Positions 29,170 through 39,499 of a DNA stretch of 64,000 bases are shown here, piece after piece. Source of the stretch: Haliea sp. (GTDB lineage Bacteria > Pseudomonadota > Gammaproteobacteria > Pseudomonadales > Halieaceae); contig JAHEBM010000001.1 of NCBI GenBank assembly GCA_024642245.1, positions 62,001 to 126,000 of the forward strand, read 5' to 3'. Position numbers and translations under genes: made by a program. Each line of letters begins with the position of its first letter. Positions within the stretch are counted from its first letter, which is position 1. The notes below the pieces were generated by a model. It was given only the letters and a program-made list of their open reading frames with translations. It did no database searches and had not been told where the DNA came from.

Positions 29170-29790
29170 ATGGCCAGATCCGGCAAACACCCCACAAGGC
29201 AAAGTACCCTGCGCATTATTGGCGGGCAGTGGCGAGGCCGCAAACTCCGGTTTACCCCCGCAGAAGGCTTGCGGCCCACCCCTGACCGCGTGCGCGAAAC
29301 CCTGTTCAACTGGCTGGCCCCTGGCATTCACGGCGCCAGATGCCTGGACCTGTTCGCCGGCAGCGGCGCACTGGGCCTGGAGGCCCTGTCCCGGGGCGCT
29401 GCCAGTTGTGACTTTGTGGATACCTCTGAACCGGCCTTGCGCCAGATCCGGGATCACCTGGACATACTGCAGGCCGGCGCAACGGCCCGCTGCCACCCCA
29501 TGCCGGCCCTGGCTTTCCTGCGTAGCGCCCGCGGTCCCTACGATATTGTGTTTCTCGACCCGCCATTTGGTAAAAACCTGATCGACCCGGTTTGCGCGCT
29601 GCTTTTTTCCCGGCAACTGGTGGCCACTGGCGGCTCTGTCTATGCGGAATCGGCTGCGCGCGATCCTGTTCCAGGGGTACCGGTGAACTGGCAGTTGCAC
29701 CGGGACAAGGTGGCCGGTGATGTGGCCTACCGCCTGTACGCGTGCGTCGGGGAGGAAACCCCCGGCACCGCGCGACAGGAGCGATTGTAG
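29170..29790 (+). CDS. rsmD: 16S rRNA (guanine-966-N2)-methyltransferase RsmD
   Basis: SAM-dependent methylation of G966 in 16S rRNA. Signatures: LRIIGGQWRGRKL, TPDRVRETLFNWL, motif I CLDLFAGSGALGLEALSRGA and the catalytic IVFLDPPFGKNL (DPPF motif of N2-guanine methyltransferases). 206 residues from ATG 29170; the 599-residue track ORF starting at 27991 reads through the antisense of ftsY and is an artefact. Confidence 0.95.
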   Translation: MARSGKHPTRQSTLRIIGGQWRGRKLRFTPAEGLRPTPDRVRETLFNWLAPGIHGARCLDLFAGSGALGLEALSRGAASCDFVDTSEPALRQIRDHLDILQAGATARCHPMPALAFLRSARGPYDIVFLDPPFGKNLIDPVCALLFSRQLVATGGSVYAESAARDPVPGVPVNWQLHRDKVAGDVAYRLYACVGEETPGTARQERL

Positions 29791-30354
<564 letters not shown>

Positions 30355-30406
30355 GTGCAGTGTCCGGTGACAGGGGGACAAGCCGGTGGTGACAGACAGC
30401 CGAACG

Positions 30407-30431
30407 CGGGCAAATGCCACGCATTTGCCCG
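30407..30431. terminator. Perfect 11-bp inverted repeat between convergent genes
   Basis: CGGGCAAATGC and GCATTTGCCCG flank a CAC loop. It lies 53 bases after the coaD stop and 22 bases before the end of the convergent gene at 30453, where a bidirectional terminator would be expected. Neither side has a run of T, so intrinsic termination would be weak; it may instead protect a 3' end. Confidence 0.5.
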
Positions 30432-30452
30432 GATGCCGGCTCCGCGGAGGTT

Positions 30453-30839
30453 TTACTCGTCGGCCGAGGCGGCCTTGCGCTTTTCGTACTGATCTATATC
30501 GCTGTAGGTATAGCCTGATTGCCGGCAGCCCAGGCAGCGCATGAAGGTCTGTTCGCCCGGGCCCAGTATCAGCGTATCCGCGGCCTCATTGGCATTGCCC
30601 GCCAGCAGTGTGAACGGCAGGCTGACCAGCCACAGGGCCGCTCCGCCCGCCGTCAAAACCAGCCCTATGGGCCGTGCGACCAGAAAATCCCCCAACATCG
30701 CAAACCCGTTGGGGTTTTCATCGACGGCGCCTTCGCGTCCCATCATGGTCGCATCCTGCGCCCAGAGTGACTGGGGCAGTATAAGGCAGCTGATCAGGAG
30801 TGCCGCCGTAAGGCGACCGGCGCGTGGCATTATTTTCAT
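30453..30839 (-). CDS. Hypothetical small exported or membrane protein
   Basis: 128 residues from ATG 30839. A signal peptide-like start (RLTAALLISCLILPQSLWA, probable cleavage near AQ) is followed by a glycine-containing stretch and one strong hydrophobic segment (GLVLTAGGAALWLVSLPFTLLAG), then a short C-terminal tail with a CLGC pair (MRCLGCRQSGYTY) and a charged end. I do not recognise the family. The paired cysteines could hold metal or form a disulfide. An earlier ATG at 30860 would add seven residues. It follows no obvious operon partner; mutM is upstream on the same strand with overlap-free spacing of 56 bases. Confidence 0.65.
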   Translation of the reverse strand: MKIMPRAGRLTAALLISCLILPQSLWAQDATMMGREGAVDENPNGFAMLGDFLVARPIGLVLTAGGAALWLVSLPFTLLAGNANEAADTLILGPGEQTFMRCLGCRQSGYTYSDIDQYEKRKAASADE

Positions 30840-30895
30840 ACTTAACCCCCGGGTTATCATCCCGTTTTCCCCTATTCGTCGCCAGTGTAGCCTTT

Positions 30896-31708
30896 TCAGC
30901 GCTGGCAGGTCACGCAGAAAACTGTAGATCGCTGGCCCAGCCGGATCTCCCTCAGCGCGCCCCCACAACGCTTGCAGGGCTTCCCCGCCCGGCCGTATAC
31001 ATAGAGCTGCTGGGCAAAGTACCCCGGCCGGCCGTCACCCCCAACAAAATCTCGCAGTGTAGTGCCGCCTTGATCTATAGCCATAGTAAGCACTGACTTT
31101 ATGCGTTCGGCCAGGAGCCGGTAGCGAGTCAGGGATACGCGCCCGGCGGGGCGCCGCGGATGGATACCGCTGAGAAAAAGCACCTCGTTAGCGTAAATAT
31201 TACCAACCCCGACAACCACTTTTCCATCCATGATGAAACTCTTGACCGGACCGGAGCGGCCTCGCGACAGGCGGTAAAGCAAATCCCCGTCGAAGTCTTT
31301 GCCTAGCGGTTCGGGTCCCAGGTGAGCGAGCAGGGGATGCTGCTCACCGGGCTCCAGCCAGAGAAAACAACCGAAGCGCCTGGGGTCGTGATAGCGCAGA
31401 CAGGCGCCGGATTGCAGTACGATATCTATATGGTCGTGCTTGCCTGGCACCTGCTGAGGGTCTACTACTCGCATTGACCCGGACATGCCCAGGTGCACCA
31501 GCAGTGATCCGGCCCCGGTTCGAAACAGCAGGTATTTCGCCCGGCGTTCTACCGAACTGATTTGTTGGCCGCAAATCCGCTGTGGCAGCCGCTGTGGGAC
31601 GGGCCACCGCAGGCGGGATTCGCGCACCACGAGGCGCTCGACGGTCTCGCCCTCGCTGTACGGCGCGATGCCCCTACGGGTGGTTTCAACTTCTGGCAGT
31701 TCCGGCAT
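30896..31708 (-). CDS. mutM: Formamidopyrimidine-DNA glycosylase
   Basis: Base-excision repair enzyme for 8-oxoguanine and formamidopyrimidines with AP-lyase activity. The mature N-terminus PELPEVE carries the catalytic proline (residue 2) and glutamate (3); MSGSMRV, DPRRFG and the helix-two-turn-helix [17 protein letters not shown] follow; the C-terminal zinc finger is CKRCGG...FCVTC. 270 residues from ATG 31708; the track's longer start reads through the rpmG terminator. Confidence 0.97.
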   Translation of the reverse strand: MPELPEVETTRRGIAPYSEGETVERLVVRESRLRWPVPQRLPQRICGQQISSVERRAKYLLFRTGAGSLLVHLGMSGSMRVVDPQQVPGKHDHIDIVLQSGACLRYHDPRRFGCFLWLEPGEQHPLLAHLGPEPLGKDFDGDLLYRLSRGRSGPVKSFIMDGKVVVGVGNIYANEVLFLSGIHPRRPAGRVSLTRYRLLAERIKSVLTMAIDQGGTTLRDFVGGDGRPGYFAQQLYVYGRAGKPCKRCGGALREIRLGQRSTVFCVTCQR

Positions 31709-31781
31709 AAGGTCCTGGCCTGGTCTTCGAGCGTCCCGGCGCAGACTGCGCCGCGATCCGCCTTTGCGCAATCCTGAAGCA

Positions 31782-31807
31782 AAAACCCCGGCTGTCGCCG
31801 GGGTTTT
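31782..31807 (-). terminator. Rho-independent terminator after rpmG
   Basis: A stem of ACCCCGGC / GCCGGGGT closed by a four-base loop, extended on both sides by A/T pairs and followed on the minus strand by a run of T (GGGGTTTTTGC). It lies 26 bases past the rpmG stop and ends the rpmB-rpmG transcript ahead of mutM. The A-run on the other side would make it usable from the plus strand too, but no plus-strand gene runs into it. Confidence 0.85.
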
Positions 31808-31832
31808 CAATCGTATTGCCTGGGGAAGGGAA

Positions 31833-31988
31833 TTACTTGATTTTGCCTTCCTTATACATGACATGCTTGCGCGCCACTGGATCGTACTTTTTCATCTCCA
31901 GTTTGTCAGGGGTGGTACGCTTGTTCTTGTCAGTCGTGTAGAAATGCCCTGTACCGGCTGACGAATTCATCCTGATTTTGTCTCTCAT
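31833..31988 (-). CDS. rpmG: 50S ribosomal protein L33
   Basis: 51 residues, too short for the ORF track. Reads [20 protein letters not shown] and ends [19 protein letters not shown], the standard bacterial L33. It is of the cysteine-free type: the zinc-ribbon cysteines found in some L33 paralogues are absent, which is usual for proteobacteria. It follows rpmB by 12 bases in the conserved rpmBG operon and is followed by a strong terminator. Confidence 0.97.
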   Translation of the reverse strand: MRDKIRMNSSAGTGHFYTTDKNKRTTPDKLEMKKYDPVARKHVMYKEGKIK

Positions 31989-32000
31989 GACTCTTCTCCC

Positions 32001-32237
32001 TTAAACCTTTTCGCCACGAGCGCGTAGATCGCCCAGCACCTGCTCGATGCCATTCTTGTCGATGATGCGCATACCCTTGCTGGACACGCGCAGGCTCACG
32101 AATCGCTTCTCCGACTCCACCCAGAAACGGTGATGGTGCAGGTTAGGCAGAAAACGGCGACGTGTGCGGTTTTTCGCATGTGATACATTGTTTCCGGTAA
32201 CCGGGCGTTTGCCCGTCACCTGACATACTCTTGCCAT
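32001..32237 (-). CDS. rpmB: 50S ribosomal protein L28
   Basis: 78 residues. Begins [21 protein letters not shown] and contains [34 protein letters not shown], the typical L28 sequence. The zinc-binding cysteines of C+ L28 forms are not present beyond Cys5. A good sigma-70 promoter lies about 90 bases upstream, and rpmG follows. Confidence 0.98.
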   Translation of the reverse strand: MARVCQVTGKRPVTGNNVSHAKNRTRRRFLPNLHHHRFWVESEKRFVSLRVSSKGMRIIDKNGIEQVLGDLRARGEKV

Positions 32238-32328
32238 GGTCTTCTCGCTCCCAAAAGTACGCGGGATTTAGGTAAATTAATGAGGTCAGGATGGGCGTAA
32301 AACATGCCCCCGCCGCGCAGAGCGCGAC

Positions 32329-32357
32329 TTTATAACAGAACACCCTGGCCATATCAA
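32329..32357 (-). promoter_or_regulatory. Sigma-70 promoter of rpmB-rpmG
   Basis: On the minus strand TTGATA, a 17-base spacer and TATAAA, close to consensus at both boxes and with ideal spacing. The implied start lies about 85 bases before the rpmB ATG. It sits in the gap between radC and rpmB, so ribosomal protein transcription need not depend on radC. Confidence 0.75.
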
Positions 32358-32392
32358 GCGAAAGATAGGACCTGCCCGGCCCCGCCGGCCCG

Positions 32393-33067
32393 CTATAAAA
32401 GGCCCTCCCGGGCGAAGGAAAACTCCCTGCCGCGGCCAACAATGACGTGGTCCAGCACCCGGATGTCGAGCAGGCCCAGGGCCGCGCACAGCCGCTCGGT
32501 GATTCGCCGGTCCGCCGCGCTGGGCTCGGCCATCCCGGAGGGATGGTTATGGGCAAAAATGACCGCAGCGGCCCGGTATTGCAGGGCCCGGGTCGCCACC
32601 TCCCGGGGATATACCGCAGCACCGTCCAGTGTGCCGAAAAACAGGTCCTCACAGCACAACACCCGGTGCTGGCTATCGAGAAAAATACAGCAGAACACCT
32701 CGCGGTCGCGGGTGCCAAGGTGGTACTGCAGGAAACGCACGGTCTCTCCCGGGCTGGACAGGACATCACTCGCCCGCACGACCTGCAGGGCCTGCCGCCG
32801 CGCCAGCTCCAGGGAAGCCCGCAACTGGGCGTACTTGGCATCCCCCACACCGGGCCATGCAAGCAATCTGGCGCTATCGGCCCGGACCAGTCCCGCGAGT
32901 CCCTGGAACTCCTCCAACAGCTCGCCGGCCAGGGCCACGGCACTGCAATTGCGGTATCCGGTGCGCAGGATGACCGCCAGCAACTCCGCGTCCGACAAGG
33001 CGTGCTCACCGCGCTGGAGCAGCCTTTCCCGCGGCCCCTCGCCCGCCTGCCATTGGGCAATACCCAT
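32393..33067 (-). CDS. radC: RadC family (UPF0758) JAB-domain protein
   Basis: 224 residues from ATG 33067, which has AGGAGC upstream; the track's 260-residue version adds a non-family extension that overlaps the coaBC start region. N-terminal helix-hairpin-helix part (RGEHALSDAELLAVILRTG), then a JAB/MPN domain with the zinc-protease motif FAHNHPSGMAEPSAAD. Despite the name, a role in DNA repair is not established for the family. Divergent from coaBC. Confidence 0.92.
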   Translation of the reverse strand: MGIAQWQAGEGPRERLLQRGEHALSDAELLAVILRTGYRNCSAVALAGELLEEFQGLAGLVRADSARLLAWPGVGDAKYAQLRASLELARRQALQVVRASDVLSSPGETVRFLQYHLGTRDREVFCCIFLDSQHRVLCCEDLFFGTLDGAAVYPREVATRALQYRAAAVIFAHNHPSGMAEPSAADRRITERLCAALGLLDIRVLDHVIVGRGREFSFAREGLL

Positions 33068-33168
33068 AACGCTCCTCCCTGGGCCGCGGCCCGGCGCGTG
33101 TGTCAAATCAGCTAACGGGGTGGTATCTTTCCACTCCCTTTGGCTATTTTCCCGATTCAGGCGTCTGA

Positions 33169-34374
33169 ATGGCACATCTTTTCAATCGCAATGTACTGCT
33201 GGGCGTCAGTGGCGGAATTGCCGCCTACAAGTCAGCCGAGCTGGTGCGACAACTCCAGGAGCTGGGGGCCACAGTGCGGGTCGTGATGACCCGTGGCGCC
33301 CAGGAGTTCATTACACCCCTGACCCTGCAGGCACTGTCGGGGAACCCGGTACACACCGAGCTGCTGGATGCCGAGGCGGAGCTCGGGATGAGCCATATCG
33401 AGTTGGCCCGCTGGGCAGATTTGCTGTTGATTGCACCGGCAACCGCCGACCTGCTGGCCAGGCTGGCCGCCGGGCGCGCGGATGACCTCCTTACCACCGT
33501 GGCCCTGGCCACCGCGGCGCCGCTGGTACTGGCGCCGGCGATGAACCAGCAAATGTGGCGGGATCAGGCGACCATCGCAAATGTTGCCGCCCTCGCCTCC
33601 CGGGGCTATACCTTCGTGGGTCCCGCCAGCGGGGAGCAGGCCTGTGGGGATATCGGTCCGGGTCGCATGGAACAGCCGGCTATCATTGCCGCAGCGGCCG
33701 CGGGCGTATTCGAAAATGGCCTGCTCGAAGGCAAGCGGGTGGTTATCACCGCGGGGCCCACCCGCGAGGCCCTGGATCCGGTAAGGTATATCTCCAACCA
33801 CAGCTCGGGAAAGATGGGCTATGCGTTGGCCCAGGCCGCGGTCGATGCCGGCGCCAGAACCACGCTGGTCAGCGGGCCGGTAAACCTGTCAGCACCGGAC
33901 CACGCACGGGTGCTCCATGTGGAGAGCGCCACGCAGATGCTGGAGCAGTGCCTGCAGTTGCTGCCCGAATGCGATATTTTTATTGCCTGCGCCGCCGTTG
34001 CAGACTATCGCCCCGCCGCCATCGAGCAGCAGAAAATCAAGAAGGGACCCGAACACATCAATCTACAGCTGGTCCGCAACCCCGATATCGTGGCGGCCGT
34101 AGCCGCCAGCGAGCACAGGCCATTTACCGTGGGGTTCGCCGCGGAAACCAACGACTTGCTGGCGCATGCCCGCGATAAAATGAAGCGCAAGGGGCTGGAC
34201 ATGATTGTCGCAAATGACGTTTCCAACAGATCCATTGGCTTTAACAGTGATAATAATGAAGCCACTGTATTGTGGGCAGACGGCGAGCAGGTCCTGGCGA
34301 TGACCGGCAAGAGTGCCATGGCCCGCCAGATTATCCAGATCATCGCACGGCAGCTCGGCAGCCCTGCTGGCTGA
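33169..34374 (+). CDS. coaBC: Bifunctional phosphopantothenoylcysteine decarboxylase / phosphopantothenate-cysteine ligase
   Basis: Two consecutive steps of coenzyme A synthesis. The N-terminal flavoprotein half (CoaC) has GVSGGIAAYKSAELVRQL, the catalytic histidine region GMSHIELARWAD and LAPAMNQQMW; the C-terminal CoaB half begins VVITAGPTREALDPVRYISNHSSGKMGYALA and has CAAVADYRP and KIKKG. 401 residues, normal. In Pseudomonas and E. coli the next gene is dut; here algC follows directly after 93 bases. Confidence 0.97.
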   Translation: MAHLFNRNVLLGVSGGIAAYKSAELVRQLQELGATVRVVMTRGAQEFITPLTLQALSGNPVHTELLDAEAELGMSHIELARWADLLLIAPATADLLARLAAGRADDLLTTVALATAAPLVLAPAMNQQMWRDQATIANVAALASRGYTFVGPASGEQACGDIGPGRMEQPAIIAAAAAGVFENGLLEGKRVVITAGPTREALDPVRYISNHSSGKMGYALAQAAVDAGARTTLVSGPVNLSAPDHARVLHVESATQMLEQCLQLLPECDIFIACAAVADYRPAAIEQQKIKKGPEHINLQLVRNPDIVAAVAASEHRPFTVGFAAETNDLLAHARDKMKRKGLDMIVANDVSNRSIGFNSDNNEATVLWADGEQVLAMTGKSAMARQIIQIIARQLGSPAG

Positions 34375-34467
34375 ATTGCCAATCCCAAATTAAATACAAC
34401 TGCACGTTTATGTAGTCCCCGCGGCGTAATATCATTGCCCCAATAAAGAGCCGGATAGAAACGCAGA

Positions 34468-37086
34468 ATGTTGAAGCGCAAGAAAATTGAGGCCACGGCG
34501 GAGTCTGGCGGTAAACGCGCCGGCGCAAGCAATCCGCAGGGTATTGTCGGCAAGGGCAATGCCCTGGCACGGATAGCCGCGACTGCGCTGGTGGTGCAGC
34601 TGGTACTGGTTGGACTGGGCTTTGGCTACCTCATTTTCCTGCGGGAGCCCGTGCTGCAACAGGCGCAGATCGACCGGGTTGCCGCTTCATTCGCTACCCA
34701 GCAGGCGACCAACATTGGCCAGCTGATGTCGCGTATCAAAAGCCGTATGCAAGGTGCGGCCAGGTCTCCACTGGCCATGTCGGCAATTGCCAGTACCTCT
34801 GCGGATGACATCGGCCTGGTAGAGCAGGCTGTGCTCGATTACTTCCCGGAAGTGATCAGTCTTCGCATCATCCCCATGGGCGAGATGGGAACGGCTGATT
34901 TCGAAGGGGGCAGCCAGGGGCTGCGCAACCATATTGAGATCGACCTGGTGCGGCGCGCCGGTGCAGGGGAAGCCACGCGGGCCGAATCCTACCAGTTCGA
35001 AGGTCAGTGGATGACCTCCCTGGCGGCACTGGTAACCCACCCCCGGGTCACTGATCGCCAGGCCGTGGTTATAGCAACGATTAGCAACACTTTGCTGTCA
35101 GATCAGCTCAAGTCGCTGGATGTTACTATCGGTAAGTTTGCACTCGAGCAATTGTACGTAAGCTCTACCGGGCATGAGCGCAGGGATGTCATTGCCATGG
35201 CCGGCAGCGGGGATGGCAATGAATACGCCCACAGCGAGAGTATTCCCGAGAGCAACTGGGTCGTAACTTTTACCCCATCACAAGCACTGCTCAGTGAGTT
35301 ATCACTGAGCCAGACGCCGTTGTATTTTGTACTTGCGCTAGGCGCTCTCGCCGCCATTTGCGCCATTATCTATATTTTGATGATATTTAACCGGGTGCTG
35401 GAAGCGCAGGTCAACAAGGTCATTTCCGCTGCGGATGTAAAGTCGCCTCTGGAGTTGAGTGTTCCCGCCCTGGTGTCGATCGCCAAGCAATTGCGTCGCG
35501 CCACTCTGCGTACGCTGCGCCAGAGCAGTGCCAGCGCACTGGCGGATATTCCCCAGCCGAAAGTGGAAGTCATCCCGCGCTCCGGCACCGACCTCACCAA
35601 CCCCATGTTTCAGTCCGGGAGCATTCTGGACGAAGACCTGGACGCGGGCCCGGGCTTGGACCTGAACCTCGCCGGGGCAGGACAGGCCGAGAGCCCGCCA
35701 TCAAGAGGCGGCAGTGGCTTTCCGGACCATATCTTTCGCGCCTACGACATTCGGGGCAACGCGAAGACCGAACTGACCGACGAGCTCGTCACCCGGATCG
35801 GCAAGGCAGTGGGCTCTATCGCCGGCGAGATGGACGAACAGACCCTGATAGTCGGCTGCGACGGACGCAAATCAAGCCCGCGTATCAAATCGGCACTGAT
35901 CAAGGCACTGATGGAAAGTGGCAGGGATGTTATCGATATAGGCCTGGTGCCCACCCCGCTGTTGTACTTCGCCACCCGCCACCTCAACTGCAGGTCCGGT
36001 GTCATGGTCACCGGCAGCCACAATCCGGGTGATGATAACGGCCTGAAGATCGTACTCAACCAGAAAACAATTGCCGCTGGTGGCATCAAGCAAATCCAGG
36101 AGCGGGTAATCGACAACCAGTTCACCACGGGCAGCGGGCGCATGATCCGGGAGAATGTCGTAAACGACTACACCGATGAAGTGTTGAGTGATATCGCCAT
36201 CGCCGTGCCGCTGAAAATAGTCATCGACGCCGGCAACGGCGTGACCGGTAGTATCGCGCCCCAGCTGTTCGAGCATCTGGGCTGCGAAGTAGTGCCGATG
36301 TACTGCGAGGTGGATGGCAATTTCCCCAACCATCCCCCGGATACCAGCGATGAAAACAACCTGGCGGACCTGATCGAAGCCGTACAACGGGAAGAGGCTG
36401 ACTTCGGCGTGGCCTTTGACGGCGATGGCGATCGTCTCGCGGTGGTGACTGCCAGCGGCAAGATCGTGCGCTCCGATATGCTGCTTATGATCTATGCCAA
36501 GGACGTCGTCTCCCGTAACCCGGGCGCTGATGTGGTATTTGACGTCAAATGCAGCCGCAACCTGACCCAATTGGTAACACGCTATGGTGGAAGGCCGGTA
36601 CTGTGGAAAACCGGCCATGCATTCATGAAGGAGAAAATGGCGGAAACCGGCGCCCTGCTCGGGGGTGAATTTTCCGGGCACATGTTTTTCGGCGAACGCT
36701 GGTATGGCTTTGACGATGGCATGTACGCGGCAGCGCGACTGGCCGAAATTCTCAGCACCCACGGCGACAGCCTCGACGCGACCCTCGCGGATTTCCCCAC
36801 CACCGTGAATACCCCCGAAATCCTGATCCCGGTACCGGAAAAGCAGAAATTCGGGCTCATGGAAAAAATTATCCGCGGCTGTGACTTTTCCTCCGGTAAA
36901 ATCAACACGATGGACGGCATAAGAGTAGACTTCACCGATGGTTGGGGGCTGGTGCGCGCCTCCAATACCAGCCCTGCACTGACCGCCCGCTTTGAGGCCG
37001 ATACCCAGGAATCACTCGAGTCCATCAAAGCGGAATTCCGCGCCCAGATAGCACTGGTCATTCCCGACCTGGAGCTCAACTTCTAA
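34468..37086 (+). CDS. algC: Phosphomannomutase/phosphoglucomutase AlgC with membrane-anchored N-terminal half
   Basis: 872 residues in two parts. Residues ~1-410 hold a basic start, a membrane helix (about 33-58), an extracytoplasmic-looking stretch of some 220 residues, a second helix near 280-305 and a linker. From about residue 418 (FPDHIFRAYDIRG) comes a full alpha-D-phosphohexomutase with the phosphoserine loop VTGSHNPGDDNG near 514 and the metal loop FDGDGDR near 650, ending with the LVRASNTSPALTARFEA phosphate-binding domain. The enzyme makes mannose 1-phosphate and glucose 1-phosphate for exopolysaccharide and LPS. Long forms of this kind are annotated in Pseudomonas too; a shorter protein from an internal start is possible. 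argB follows. Confidence 0.93.
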   Translation: MLKRKKIEATAESGGKRAGASNPQGIVGKGNALARIAATALVVQLVLVGLGFGYLIFLREPVLQQAQIDRVAASFATQQATNIGQLMSRIKSRMQGAARSPLAMSAIASTSADDIGLVEQAVLDYFPEVISLRIIPMGEMGTADFEGGSQGLRNHIEIDLVRRAGAGEATRAESYQFEGQWMTSLAALVTHPRVTDRQAVVIATISNTLLSDQLKSLDVTIGKFALEQLYVSSTGHERRDVIAMAGSGDGNEYAHSESIPESNWVVTFTPSQALLSELSLSQTPLYFVLALGALAAICAIIYILMIFNRVLEAQVNKVISAADVKSPLELSVPALVSIAKQLRRATLRTLRQSSASALADIPQPKVEVIPRSGTDLTNPMFQSGSILDEDLDAGPGLDLNLAGAGQAESPPSRGGSGFPDHIFRAYDIRGNAKTELTDELVTRIGKAVGSIAGEMDEQTLIVGCDGRKSSPRIKSALIKALMESGRDVIDIGLVPTPLLYFATRHLNCRSGVMVTGSHNPGDDNGLKIVLNQKTIAAGGIKQIQERVIDNQFTTGSGRMIRENVVNDYTDEVLSDIAIAVPLKIVIDAGNGVTGSIAPQLFEHLGCEVVPMYCEVDGNFPNHPPDTSDENNLADLIEAVQREEADFGVAFDGDGDRLAVVTASGKIVRSDMLLMIYAKDVVSRNPGADVVFDVKCSRNLTQLVTRYGGRPVLWKTGHAFMKEKMAETGALLGGEFSGHMFFGERWYGFDDGMYAAARLAEILSTHGDSLDATLADFPTTVNTPEILIPVPEKQKFGLMEKIIRGCDFSSGKINTMDGIRVDFTDGWGLVRASNTSPALTARFEADTQESLESIKAEFRAQIALVIPDLELNF

Positions 37087-37114
37087 GCCCGCATTTTCCC
37101 GAAAACCCGGCTAA

Positions 37115-38032
<918 letters not shown>

Positions 38033-38134
38033 TCTTTACCGGCGATAAAAATGTCGCCTCATTAGGCGAGACTTATTGCAGGCATGGCGGGTAATCGCTA
38101 GCATTGCCCGATACGCGACAGACTGTGGAACGAT

Positions 38135-38770
38135 ATGCCACCCAGAAACTCCCAACGGCGTCAGCAAATCCTGGAAGCCCTGGCCCAGATGCTGGAAGCC
38201 AGCCCCGGCAATCGCATAACCACCGCAGGGCTTGCTCGCCAGGTCGGCGTTTCTGAAGCAGCCCTGTACCGCCACTTCCCCAGCAAATCCAAAATGTTTG
38301 AGGGCCTGATCGAGTTCATCGAGGAAACCCTGTTCAGCCGCATCAAGATAATCATCAACGAGGAGCGCACAGCCGCCCTGCGTTGCGAAAAAATGCTGAT
38401 GCTGTTGCTGACATTTGCCGAGCGCAACCCCGGAATTACCCGTATCCTGACTGGCGACGCCCTCGCCGGCGAAACCGAGCGCCTGCACCTGCGGGTGGCG
38501 CAGTTGTTTGATCGCTTCGAGACCCAGCTCAAGCAGATCATACGGGAAGCGGAAATGCGCGAGGGGCTGCGTCCGGTTATTCCGCTGCCCGCGGCCGCAA
38601 ACCTGCTGATGGCCGCTGCCGAGGGTCGCATCTCGCAGTATGTACGCAGCGGCTTCCAGCGCTCGCCAACGGCGGACTGGGCGCAACAATGGGAATTACT
38701 GATCGGGGGGTTTTTCCGGCAGGCTGTCAGCCAGCCGATTCCGGGCCAGACCAGCTCACTGGCCGGTTAG
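38135..38770 (+). CDS. slmA: Nucleoid occlusion factor SlmA (TetR family)
   Basis: DNA-binding protein that blocks FtsZ ring assembly over the chromosome. 211 residues; TetR-type helix-turn-helix [36 protein letters not shown] at the N-terminus, then an all-helical regulatory domain containing [27 protein letters not shown] and FEHRISQ-like [12 protein letters not shown], as in SlmA rather than drug-efflux repressors. In E. coli it is also next to pyrE/dut. It abuts the convergent DUF4124 gene without a gap. Confidence 0.94.
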   Translation: MPPRNSQRRQQILEALAQMLEASPGNRITTAGLARQVGVSEAALYRHFPSKSKMFEGLIEFIEETLFSRIKIIINEERTAALRCEKMLMLLLTFAERNPGITRILTGDALAGETERLHLRVAQLFDRFETQLKQIIREAEMREGLRPVIPLPAAANLLMAAAEGRISQYVRSGFQRSPTADWAQQWELLIGGFFRQAVSQPIPGQTSSLAG

Positions 38771-39463
38771 TCAGCGCCGCGGGTCGGCCTTTTCCTGCTC
38801 CCTTTCGGCCTGTTGCCTGGCCAGAAGGGTCTGCCTCAGCTCCACCACTTCCAGCAACATCCTGAATCGCTCGATATCCTGCTGGTACGCCGCCGAGACG
38901 TCCTCGATCTCCCGGGCCCGGTCATTGATTGAGCGCTCAGTAGACTCGATTTCCGTCTGTATATCCTCGATTGCACTGATCCGGGCCATGTCGACCTCCC
39001 GTCCACTGCGCTCCAGGTCCGCCGCCTGAGCCTGGTAGTTTTCCACCTGCTGCCTGAGCGAACGCTTATTGCTTTTAAGAATACTCAGGCGAATGCGCAA
39101 ATCCCGCAGCGCCCTCTCCCGCGCCGCTTCGATGTCTTCCACCGTGCTGTAACGCAGCAGCAGTGACTCATCCCACTCGCGCAGGCGCTGCTGCTCGGCC
39201 TTGGCGGCCGCTTCAAGCTCCTGCTGCGCATTCAGTACTTTTTTCTCTTCGCCCGTGAGTTCCCTGGGAACCACCTGGACAACCACACCATCCTTGTTGA
39301 GGACTTCATACCCCTTGCCCACGAAGGCCGCGGGCACCTGGTAATCCACCACGGTCACGCCATCGTCATTGATATAGCGATAAAGGTTCGCGGCAAAAGA
39401 AGCCGGCGCCATTACCAGGGCCATGGCTAACAGGGCATAGCGGAGATTGGTTGTGGATATCAT
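38771..39463 (-). CDS. DUF4124-containing secreted coiled-coil protein
   Basis: 230 residues. A signal peptide (LRYALLAMALVMAPASFAA) is followed by a short DUF4124 domain (NLYRYINDDGVTVVDYQVP, the usual Y-K/R-W-x-D/N-x-x-G pattern), a VGKGYEVLNKDGVVV segment, and then a long charged coiled coil (about 85-220) rich in Glu, Arg and Gln. The periplasmic location is inferred; function unknown. It follows pyrE by 36 bases on the same strand and abuts slmA at its 3' end. Confidence 0.85.
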   Translation of the reverse strand: MISTTNLRYALLAMALVMAPASFAANLYRYINDDGVTVVDYQVPAAFVGKGYEVLNKDGVVVQVVPRELTGEEKKVLNAQQELEAAAKAEQQRLREWDESLLLRYSTVEDIEAARERALRDLRIRLSILKSNKRSLRQQVENYQAQAADLERSGREVDMARISAIEDIQTEIESTERSINDRAREIEDVSAAYQQDIERFRMLLEVVELRQTLLARQQAEREQEKADPRR

Positions 39464-39499
39464 CGGCTTAATATAGTGACTGCAGCGACTGGTAACAAG

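Noticed and set aside
38055-38072. TCGCCT-CATT-AGGCGA hairpin after argB
   Set aside because: Only six pairs and no T-run; too weak to call a terminator.
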